A DNA stretch of 64,000 nt from Canariomyces notabilis. Taxonomy: Eukaryota; Ascomycota; Sordariomycetes; Sordariales; Chaetomiaceae. The DNA lies in assembly GCF_033297395.1 (NCBI RefSeq), contig NW_027041826.1:410720-474719 (forward strand). The letters run 5' to 3'. A program made the position numbers and the translations under genes. The stretch's first letter is position 1; each line of letters begins with the position of its first letter. The notes below the pieces were generated by a model, which did not search any database, was not told the DNA's origin, and worked only from the letters and a program-made list of their open reading frames with translations. Of the stretch, positions 20,970-31,200 are shown piece by piece.

Positions 20970-22580
20970 ATGACCACCGCGGTTGCGATGGCCCCTTCGC
21001 CGGCTCCGCATGACAGGCCTTCGTTTGGCCTTGAAAGTGCTCCTCCGACATCATCATCACCAACCGCCCAGAGGTCCGCCGCCGCGATTCCCCCGCCTCC
21101 ACCAACTGCCTCGGCAACACAGAATGCAGCGGCGCCACCAACACGTTCTGACAGTGCCAGCCCGAGAGGGACCACTGCGGGTTCGAATGCCCACAAATCA
21201 TCGCCTCCCAGCGCGTAAGCAATCTCATGGTATATATGAAAACCCCGATTTGCGTGGACTAACCTGCCTGTTTCAATGGCGCACAGATCTCGAAACGCCG
21301 GAGGTCCCAAAATTGTGGTCAAAAAAGAACCCGGGTCTCCCGATTTGCCCACAACCAGACACAGACCGAAGAAGCTCGATCTCTCCAAGGACTCAAACAT
21401 TGTGTCCCCGGCAACCGGGCGACCATTGACGGCACGAGAGGGACTAGGGATTCAAGAGGTTGGCCTTGCGTGCTTGTCGCCAGGCTTCGTCACGCAAGAT
21501 CCCGTCATGAACGCAAATGTGCAGCGCAGCATGAATGTCAGGGAGCAGCAGCGGCAGATCATTGAGGCGAGGTTACAGCAGCAATCAGCCAAGGGCGACG
21601 GCCCTAATAAGGACAAGGACGGAAGCCACTTTGCCGCGAAAACGCCCGGCCTCGCCCGTAAGCGCGGCGCGCCGCCCGGTCTGAGCATTATCGCACCCCC
21701 GCATGAGCACTTTGCCAACGAAAGGGTAATCCAGTCCGCGCCGCTAGGTCAGACGTTTACGGGCATGCACAACCCGCACCCTCTTACGCGCCACATTACC
21801 AATCAACCCTCAAAACTCTCCAACACGTCGCACATTCACCACGTACCCGCGACACAGACAAACAACCGCCTGCCCCCGATCGCCGACGTCTTTGGGCAGA
21901 ATCTCTCAGGACACCCCGATTCGAGCGGCCACGGCCTCTATCCCGGCCAAAACCGCGGCCCCCTGGCATCCCCGCACCACCCGCCAGCACCACCCCACCA
22001 GGCGCCTGCCCACCAGGCACCGACTCCGGGCAGGCCTAGGGAGTACAAGTCGGCCGAGGAGGCACAAGTAGAGCTGGCGGGCGGCAGACCGGAGCTCCTA
22101 CCAAAGTTAGTACGCTACGGCGGGCACCATCAACCCCCAACTCCGCCATCGCCTCCACACCACGGGGGCGGCGGCGGCGGCGGCGGTGGTGGCTTCCCCC
22201 GGGACCATCATCGTGACCACAGACCACTCGCTGACCACGCGGCTACGGCCACCAGCCGAAGCGCGAGCAGCAGCAACAACAACAACAGCAACCACCTTAA
22301 CCACCACCACCACCCACACCACCAAACCAATAATACTCAACCGCCGCCGCCGCCATCATCGTCGTCGTCAATGAAGCGGAGACGCCACGAATACGAAGAG
22401 GGTGGCAGCCCCCCACTGGGCAACGGCCGGCCCGCCGGGGTAAGGCGGACAATGATGTTTGGCGAGGGAGTCTTAGGCGGGAGAGACAGCAGGGACAGCC
22501 CCGATTCGGCGCACGAAGCGAATAAGAGGGAAACGTTTATTAGGTTATGCGGGGAGCTTTGGGATTTGCTTCGCTCATGA
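20970..22580 (+). CDS. Conserved-looking disordered protein of unknown function
   Basis: Exons 20970-21214 and 21287-22580 join in phase (GTAAGC...CACAG) to give 512 residues. I do not recognise the family. Residues about 82-200 are the least repetitive: a VVKKEPGSPDLP segment, PKKLDLSKD, then a Gly-rich turn followed by a likely amphipathic helix (about 143-158, ending IIEARLQQ) and a KTPGLARKRGAPPGLSI stretch. Later come an LPPIADVF motif, ten consecutive Gly (codons GGC/GGT), an Asn run, His-rich tracts, poly-Pro, poly-Ser, and a basic KRRRHEYEE patch. The C-terminus is a short helix (ETFIRLCGELWDLLRS). The KKEPGSP segment resembles a sumoylation/phosphorylation consensus, and the composition suggests a nuclear regulator; both are inference. 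Its long gene-free upstream region would suit a regulated gene. Confidence 0.78.
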
Positions 22581-25500
22581 TCTTTTTCCCCTCTTTATTT
22601 CCCTTTTCTCCCCACAGCCACCATCACGTTTCGATCCTTGACGGCTGTATAACCGGCAATTATTCTTTCACCAACACATCCCTTTTTCCGCCTCCTCCTC
22701 AATTGGATATTCTATCTTCTTCTCTCTTCCTCCTCTTAGGTTTCATGGATGGGCTGGATCTCTTCTTACCTTTTTGGTTTTGGTGTTTCCTATACTATTA
22801 CTTTCTGAAAGACAGACAGGACAGATGATCCCAAGATGGGTTGATTATGATCAAGTTTATTGTTGATACCTTGACATGGTATTCTGAGACGGCGGGGTTG
22901 GGTTGGGTTGGCTTGGTGAGGTCCCTTGAATGTAGTGTACCTACTGCTGATCTGGTCTGGTCTGGTGGGTGGGTAGGAAGGAAGGATTGGGCCGTATAAA
23001 TATGTCGCTACGAGGTCTAGTGATGGGTTTTGGGGGGGGGGGGGGTTATTCTTATTCTAAAGTTGGTGAGCAGGAGTGTGAGTGTGTACATGGTGTGTGT
23101 GTGTGTGAATCTCCATCGTCTCTTGCTGGCTCCTTTCCTCTACTGTCACTTGTGTGTTTGTGTGTATGCGTGTGTTAGTCTGTGTGCATGGGCTCGCTCC
23201 CATGAACTGGGCTTCTCCTAGCAGGCTGAGGTTGGCAGGTAGGGGGGGCGGGGGGTTGATGGGAGTTGTACGTCCATGCTGCTATATGGCTTCTCTCCCA
23301 GCTGCAGTTGGCGTCCAGAGGATGACAGGCTTGGTAGACGGCCGGATGAAGATGAAATGATGAGGAGAGTGTGGCAGCCAGGGGGGACGATGTCTGATTC
23401 TCGTTATCTCGACGGGTGTTCTTGGAGTTTGTGATCCGTCTGTAGCTGCTTCTTCTCTCTTGGGTCCAGTGGTTTCGTGGCTCTAATTGATTATTCGAGA
23501 TCGCCTGGGAAGTTCAAAAGTAATCCAGCCAAGCCAAGTATGGGCCTTGCAATGAAGGTGGAAGGGATAGCGGGTAGGACTAGTATGTGAGATGGAAAAA
23601 GGTATGGATATTATCATGCCTTTCACTTGGAATTCACTTCTTCCTTGCCCACGGAAGGTATGACACTGGGAACGAAAAGGATGGTCGTGATTCGTACCAG
23701 TACATGAACTGCTCTGGTATATACTACATTTTTGGATGATATACATATCTGAAGTGGTGGACTGCAGCCGTGACCCTTCATTGCTGAAATGCTTGGTCAA
23801 CGTCAGTCTCGCCCCTATTCCACACAGCCATTCCACACAGCCATTACGAGTACAATATATAGTAAGTGGCTTGCAGTAGGTGAACATGTTTGACCTCTCA
23901 CACAGCATCGCTACCTGTCCGCACTCAATGCCTAGCCTTGACAGCCTCACCCAACTCTCAGCCTGCTAGTGGCCTGGTGTTGCCCTTGAAGGGATTTCGC
24001 AGCCCAGAACAGCCTCCGCAGACATGTGCTGGGAGTGAGAGAGGATGACCGCTATGAACAGAAGGCAAGTCAAACCAGAACTGAACCCTGTCTCTTACGT
24101 CTCTATTCAACCAGTCTTAAATATCCTTAAGATCCAATCGAGACCGCATCATGTCACAGGACAACATAGGCGCGGCATCTCACAAGATTGGAAAGTTGAC
24201 GGAGAAGAAGAATACTTGGACTTCAAGTCATGTCGTCCCTCCAACAAACGACGCTCACATCTCACAGAGGCAATCCACATCTCGCCGAGCACAGAGTACA
24301 TGACGTATGTCGAATACTCGAGCACAGCATCAAATGGTGCGCCACTACGAATCCCGAGACACAGTCAAGTCACACGGCAGCGGGAGGACGAGCATCCATC
24401 TACGACAGATAGGCAGCGCCTTCAGGGGGCTTACACCAAAGCTCCAGGGAGTTCATGGAAGCAACACTTGCTTCATCCCTTACGGAACTTTCTACCAAGT
24501 CTTGGTTAGGGCACGAAGCGGCATCACCAATCTTAACTGTGTCGCCCCCTCTTCCTTGCCTCACAGTAATGATCAACAATCCTGTACCTAGCGGGAGGAA
24601 TCCTGAATCAGGCTACATGGAATTCCAAGCCATGCACTGTTCGGGTTCGCTTGCCAGTAATCAACTGCATCATTGACTAGTATGCAACTATATACCTCGT
24701 ATTTGCCTAGGCTGGGTTGACGGGCTCATAACCATGACTCGCACCAAATTGTGTATCTCTTCTATCCTCTCTCTCTCTCCCCTTCACCTCTAACTTCTTT
24801 CAAACTCACAAATTCCACCCCAGCTCTAGAGTCTTCATCGAACTAGACAGCAGCCTCACGGCCTCCAGATGACCTCCATACACTCGCCCGAAACTGAAGC
24901 AAGCTTGGCCTCGCCACGTTTATATAGCCCTGGCCAAACAGCATGCTAGCAAAAGACACCGCCGCCAGACCAGCAATGCAGGTAGCCTCATGATAGCAAA
25001 AAAAAGCACAAGATGACACAAAAAGCCACCCAAACCACCTAATCTCCCCGACATGATCGCAAGTAGACAAGGAGCAAAAAAAGGGGTAGACAAAAATCAG
25101 AGCAATCCTCTCCACCGTGTAGATGCCAACCACCTGTTTCGCAAAACGAGATCAGCAAAGTAGCAGTCTTGCCTCCTGTCCCTTTCCGACTCGTCATAAA
25201 ATCGTTCGTCGTCATTACATTATGAAATACCCGTCACACCCTTGCAGCCTCAGTTGGCCCCCTCGCGTAAGACGCTGACAGAAGTCCCATGCTGGACCGG
25301 ACCGGACCGGTGCGGGGCGTCCAGACCGCCTATCCAAGGAAGGGGTAACTGTTTCCCCCCTTCCATCGCCCTCTCCATCCGGGCCCCAACTCTCAAATCC
25401 AACCACGGACTCCTTCACAATGCAGTCCCAGCAAAGCTTTGTTCCCACGGCCCAGGCGGCGCGGGGTAAGCGGCGAGCAAGCTAGACGGTCTCAATCCAA

Positions 25501-26716
25501 ACCTCCAACCAGAACCCTCAATCTCCAACCGCAGCTGTAGCTACGGACCGAGAAAGAGAGAGAACCGCCAATATCGCGCAGGGACGGAATAGGAGCGAGC
25601 TGTACTTGTTCCCCGGCACACCAGAAGAAAACAGCGGTAAAAGGCGTCGGCGGCACAAGAAACCAGAACCACCCACCCACGGCTCGCTCCACACATTTCC
25701 CCTGGAACCAGCTATATATATGAGATAGCTGGGCCATTGTATGATATGTGTGCACGCATGCAACATCTTACCACGCACCGCACACCGCACTCAACTTTGC
25801 AGGACGGATGAAAGAGCGTGGCAAGGAGACCTCGGCAGCGAGCGAGGGAGAAAAGGGAGCGTTGAACAAAGAGGCAGGGCAGGGCAGGGCAGAGAGCATC
25901 GTCAAACCGGAACCACCCTCTCCACTGCCTGCCCACTGATCCATCCGATAAGTATCAACCAACCCTGGCTTAGCCAGCCCTAACCTCACATACCCAACTA
26001 TGCAGCAACGAGGTAGGTATCTTCCTATGTGGTAACCAGAAAAGTAATCAGTCGATCCGCCCAATGTAGTAATAGTAAAAATACGTAAGTGGTTGTAAGC
26101 AACTCCTCTCTTTATCAAAAAGAAATGAATTCGCCGCCGTCTCGGGCCCCGGCAACCACCAAGACCCCGCCGAGGATGATAGAATAACGATAAGAACGAA
26201 TGTCTGCCTTGTCTCCCATAGCGTAAGCCAGCCAAAACAGAAGCCGCCGCCGCCGCCCACCTTCCGACTCAAGGAGGGAAGGGGTAAGAGATAAGCCAAT
26301 ATACCCAGATAATGTCATGTGAATTGGATAAAACGACAGGAAGCCACCCCAACCCCTAGTCTGATGAAAAGCAGATACATAAGGAGACAGAAAACAAGAA
26401 CTCCAAAACTCCAATGCTAGCCGAATTGAGGGCATTCCATTCATAATATGCCGCCGTCCGTCTCTCTCTTGCTATGTTGTCTTCTTGATGTGGTAGGATA
26501 TCGTAGTGGCATCGTCATGCCAAGATTCGAGGGAGCAGGAGAAGTAGAGGTGCAGGATGGACACCAAGCAGCTAGTGGCGTCTCGAAGGGACCGCATGAA
26601 CTTCACCTGGCAACGTGACAGGTAAGTATTGAGGTCCAACATGATTCACCAAAGGTCCGCCAGACAGTGGATGATGCTAAAAGTGTGCATCAGCCATCCA
26701 TCTGACGGAGCATGTG
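22581..26716. other. 4.1 kb intergenic region between convergent genes
   Basis: This lies between the stop codons of the disordered protein gene and the Sat4-like kinase. No open frame here looks like a protein. It contains TTGGG repeats near 22897-22912, a run of 14 G at 23032-23045, GT microsatellites at 23093-23107 and about 23150-23190, CT-rich repeats near 24755-24780, an ACCGG repeat near 25293-25310 and a GGGCA repeat near 25876-25890. Such length between convergent genes is unusual for this genome type, and a noncoding RNA could be present, but I cannot show one. Confidence 0.45.
23032..23107. repeat. Poly-G run and GT microsatellite
   Basis: Fourteen consecutive G (23032-23045) followed 47 bp later by a (GT) repeat (23093-23107). 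The G run may form a quadruplex and is prone to sequencing error. Confidence 0.85.
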
Positions 26717-28201
26717 TTAGAGTCCCTCTTCGCCGGCTTTGCACAGTTTTATCTCCCGGCCCCATTCGGACTTGAGCACCTGTGACGCGGTGATCCTCCT
26801 CGACGGGTTGGGATCCAGTATGGAATAAATTACGTTTCTGCAGCGGGCCTTGATAGGGGCAGTTAGCAACCCTTGGTCGACGGTCTTGGAAGACGCGCTA
26901 AGACTCACCCTGTGCAATGCCTCAATAGGGGCATAGCCTTCCTCGTCTCTCCTACCTTCGAGATAACGAGTATAGAACTCGTCCTCTTCTTTGCGCGCGA
27001 CACGCCACAAGTGGCGGCCCGTTCTCATGGCCATATAGATGACACCGCAGGCCCAGACGTCAACGGCGCGGGCATCAAACTCCTTGGCCGTGTACTCCTC
27101 AGGCGCGATGTAAGGGGCTGACCCGCACAGGCCCGACACCATGTGTGCGTCGTTCTCCCAAGCCATGCGGAAGCACTCTCCATTGCCAAAATCGGTGATT
27201 TTGAGCCCACCGTGCGTCGTCAGCAGCAGATTCTCGGGTTTCAAATCGCGGTGGGCAACGCCCATCTCGTGCATGTACTCGACACCGCGCATCATCTGCT
27301 TGAAGAAGCAGTCGGCCTCTTGCACTTCGAGTTTGCCGGCCGAGAGCACAAGGGTGTACAAATCGCCACCGGCGCAAAACTCCATCACCTCGCAGTAATC
27401 GCCCTTGGAGTCCTTAAGCAGGTCCAGGGTGTGGATGACGTTGGGGTGTCGCAAGGACGAGGAGATGCAGAATTCGGCCGTCAGCCGCTTGCTGTACTTC
27501 TTCTCCGTCTCCTCGGGGCGGCGGCGAAACTCCTTGACGGCATATAGCTTCTCGCCCAAGCCATTCTCCAGCTTTTTGTGAGAGATCCTCACAATGCCGA
27601 AGGCGCCCCGGCCCACAACCTCCTGGCATTTGCCGTACTTTTCCACTAGGGTTGCCGACTGGTTTGGCATGACCTTCTTGTCCGACGTCAGACCGTCCTT
27701 TTCTTTTCTCAGGTTGTCAACCCAGTTGGATACCAACGAGAGGTCGTTTTCGGGTGCCTGCTCCGGTTTCCTGCCAAGGAACCCCTTGATCATATCGGAC
27801 AGTTTCTCTTGCCGGCGACTCGATTTCAAGTGGTGTTCGTGGCCGCCCTGGGCTTCGGGGACTATCATGAAGCGCTGAAGGTGCTGTTCCTTTCCATTCG
27901 CCATCTTGGAGGGCGGTGGCGAAGGTGCGTTTGCATCTTGGGGTTTCTTAGCCTGAGTGGTCGGGATGGCCTCGGTAGACACGGAACGCGAGGATGCGTC
28001 GCGGTTCGAAAACATGCGTGTCAAACGGTCCTTCATGGAGGCCTTGTCGACAGGTCTCGTTGCCTGGTCGCCGGGCCCAGTTGCTTGCCCATTCTGGCCG
28101 GGCAGCTTTGGGGACTTTGAAGGGGCCTCAAGCGACCTGATTGAGGGTGGCTGCGACGAGCGCTCAGAGGGCGTCGTGTCGGAACCTCCAGGAGTTGGCA
28201 T
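26717..28201 (-). CDS. sat4: Sat4/Hal4-like serine/threonine kinase
   Basis: Exons 26909-28201 and 26717-26848 give 474 residues. The N-terminal 185 residues are disordered and Ser/Pro-rich. The kinase domain has its Gly loop at 197-202 (GRGAFG), the ATP-anchoring lysine K223, the HRD motif H317-R318-D319 and DFG D337-G339, followed by the family-typical GNGECF insert and GLCGSAPYIAPEE activation end. This matches the yeast Hal/Sat4 group, which regulates plasma membrane transporters and potassium and nutrient uptake. The 60-nt intron (26849-26908: GTGAGT donor, GCTAAC branch, AAG acceptor) is a multiple of three with no stop, so the gene also reads as one 494-codon frame; removing it restores the continuous HRARCRNVIYSILDPNPSRRI subdomain XI, so I take it as real. 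Tandem with the CaMKK-like gene upstream. Confidence 0.93.
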   Translation of the reverse strand: MPTPGGSDTTPSERSSQPPSIRSLEAPSKSPKLPGQNGQATGPGDQATRPVDKASMKDRLTRMFSNRDASSRSVSTEAIPTTQAKKPQDANAPSPPPSKMANGKEQHLQRFMIVPEAQGGHEHHLKSSRRQEKLSDMIKGFLGRKPEQAPENDLSLVSNWVDNLRKEKDGLTSDKKVMPNQSATLVEKYGKCQEVVGRGAFGIVRISHKKLENGLGEKLYAVKEFRRRPEETEKKYSKRLTAEFCISSSLRHPNVIHTLDLLKDSKGDYCEVMEFCAGGDLYTLVLSAGKLEVQEADCFFKQMMRGVEYMHEMGVAHRDLKPENLLLTTHGGLKITDFGNGECFRMAWENDAHMVSGLCGSAPYIAPEEYTAKEFDARAVDVWACGVIYMAMRTGRHLWRVARKEEDEFYTRYLEGRRDEEGYAPIEALHRVSLSASSKTVDQGLLTAPIKARCRNVIYSILDPNPSRRITASQVLKSEWGREIKLCKAGEEGL

Positions 28202-31200
28202 GTTCAGTGGGCGGGAAGTCGAACTCAGAAACGTGTCAAAGTGCAGGATTGACTCGTCGTGGATAGGGGAGGGCCTGGTGGTGGTCGTGGTGCAAGGTCG
28301 CGAAGTGATGGATGCACGCGAGTCGCGACCTCACGCTGCGCTTATGCGAGCAAACAGCGATCGTGAGAGGCGAAACCGCCTTCGTGTGAATGGGCAAAGC
28401 CCAGATATTGCTTAGCTGATCGCAAAACGGCAGAAGTCTTGTCGGCGGCCAAGTTAGTCTTCTCTGCAATAGACGAAGAAGTTTTTTTTTTTTTTTTCTT
28501 ATACGAAAAAGAATAGGGAGTGAGAGACAAAAAGAAGGCTAAATAAAAAAAAACAATGAATTGCAAAAATGAGGGCACTGACTTTGCTCTTAGGAGCGAG
28601 AAAACCCAGAAAGTCGAGAACGAACCAAGTGGGGTGAGTCGGAAGTGGGACTCAAGAGCACCTTGGGAGGATCTCGAGAGAGGGGCTCTTTGTGTTGTGT
28701 GTTCTTATGATTTCAACGGTTTCCTGTTCGTCTTCCCTCGGATGAGGCGAGCAGAGCGTTCAGGTGCTGCTAGTATTGACAGCGAAGTGCAGACGACTGC
28801 GTGGTCAGGCGGAAGTTCGACATGGCGAAAAGAGGGAGCTTCCGTAAGGGTATTTAGTGAATGAGTTTCGGCTTGCTCTGAGTAGCTGTTGTTGACCAGT
28901 GATTTTCAGGGTTTTGGCTTGTACCAATCGCGAGGCGAACCGAACCGTTCTTGCCCTATGGTGAAGCTGAAGAATGGCTGAGGCGAAAGAGTCTACCGTG
29001 TAGCGGAGGGGGGCGAAAAACTGTCCAGGAGGGTTTCTTGCAAAGGGAAGGATGACGAAGGTGGTTAAGAAGATTTTGGAATCGCACCGCCCTCCTAGCC
29101 TGGTATTGTACTGTACTACTCGCAAAACTATTTCCTGATTCGGCGCACAGGAACGTCTCGGCAGGTATCGGCGTAGACTGGATGAGGCGCTTACTGCTTG
29201 GCCTGGGGCTGCAGACCGCCTGAGCCAGACGGCCAGTGACTGGCCGCTCGCTAGCAAATTCGTAGACAGAGTAAGGATTACAATGAAGGGTCTCCTCGAC
29301 GTCAGCGCATCGGTGGAATGGGCAAAGGTGATGGGCTGTGTTACAAGTATGAAGTGTTACCAAGCGAGCCAAGCCAGCGGCAGAATCAAGGCACCGGCGT
29401 TGGAACGGCAGTGGCAAAAGAAACGGCTGGCAGTCAACCGTGTAAGCTACCGGTCGTTCTTTAAACAACGAACGCACACGATCCCCGCAATAAGCCCTTT
29501 ATGTAATAGATGCAGCAATTGGCCGCCGGCTGACCCATTTATCTGAGCATTCGGGGAAAGACTGGCCGAGTTGTAGCTTTTATCCTCACCCTAGGTTCCT
29601 AGCTAAGAGCAACATCGTCGACGTACAAGTACGCCATACTCAAATGCCAAGTCAGTTTTGGGCGATTTGCGGTGGCTTTTGGTTCCTTGGTGTTTGAGGC
29701 TCTTAGTGGCTGTCTCGATCGGTTGGGGGCTTTGGGAAGCGGTGGAACGCCGGGCGCTGGGACGGTACCGAGGTCAGCGGTCTGAAGGTACAGTACGTAT
29801 GTACAGTACAGTTCAATACCTTACAGCGCATCCATGGATGCTGGATCCGCTGCAGAAAGGGACACTTCTCAACAGTGACTCCTCATCCTGGACCAAAAGG
29901 GATGCAATATTATCAGAACGCTGCATGCAGCATGTGCAATCCCTTAGCCGTACTTGAACATATCAAGACATCGTGATTGGCCTCAAGGAAGTTCCCTGTT
30001 TTGGCTCGCTGCTGTGGTGTAAGTGTAGCGGCCCGTCAGACTGGTTCAGGTTCCTGTTTATTTATCCCGGTAACTCGCATGTAATAGCGCGTAATATATG
30101 TAACGAACCTTACACCTCTCGAACAAGCACATCCAGGTCCGCTTGTTCTGGCCTGTGGGTGACCATCTAGGGCAGTACATATGTATGTAACTGCACTACG
30201 GAGTACAGCCCTCAGGACTGAAATACGGCGAGTTTCTCTTAACGTCAATTACCATCGACGAGTTCCTGGAAGAGAAAGAGCCTCCCAACATCACAAGCAC
30301 CGTCGTGCAACAACATGAAGATTGCAAAAGGAATGTACATACACTACGTTATATATCTTACTATCTGACTACCCTAAGGAGGCATTTACAACTCCTCCAT
30401 ACATGTGTACAGCCCAAAACTTTCCTTTCACGTACTGGATACGAAGAGATGTCTCCGCAAGGACCTGTGCTGTACAGTACACGTACTTCGTACGGAGTAT
30501 GTATCCACCGGCATTCTGATGTTCCATCAGAAGGGACGCTCTTACCAGATCAGCAAGCTTGGCAACAGGCTTTAATTCCACCAGCTTGCGCGTGCCATCC
30601 TGGGCTCCCGCGCCGGTGTTGGCGGCCTCCCGAAACATTTAGATGCGGGGGACGGCCGTCGATCACGGAAGCAGGCCCCGAGGCCAGCCGGCGGAAGGGT
30701 CCGGTAGAGAGAAACTGCACCACACGACGACAGTAACGTTGTAGTTGGCCGGTCTCATCTTTCCTTCGGGCAGTACAATTGACAGTCGTATAATTACAGA
30801 ACACCTGGTAAGGTGGAACGGTATCACGAGCTGACCGCCGAACCAATTTGGCCTTTGCAATTGACCCTCGGCCATTGGTCTCACGACGGAGCCAACAAGC
30901 CGTGCGTGCTGCATATCGCGAAGGCACGCAAGACACTTCGATACTACTGAACACTGCATCCCATCCTCCTACCTTACTCCAGCCGGCCGCATTGCATATG
31001 CGAGCCCGCGGCAGCCCACCCCCCTTGCTCCTTGGTATGTACTCGAATATGCACACTACAGCAAGCCCGCGTCCGCACGCTACTCAGTGGCAGCAGTAGG
31101 CCGATCCATTACATGTCGGTGTTGCGCAGCTGGCAGCAAGCCAACCGCCACCAGCCCTGCCATTTATAATCGTCATTATGAGGCATTTTCGGCCTTGCTT

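Noticed and set aside
21276..21286. ATG at 21276 as the start of the disordered protein
   Set aside because: It lies inside the intron just before the acceptor; the frame continues correctly from exon 1 at 20970 with matching phase and similar composition.
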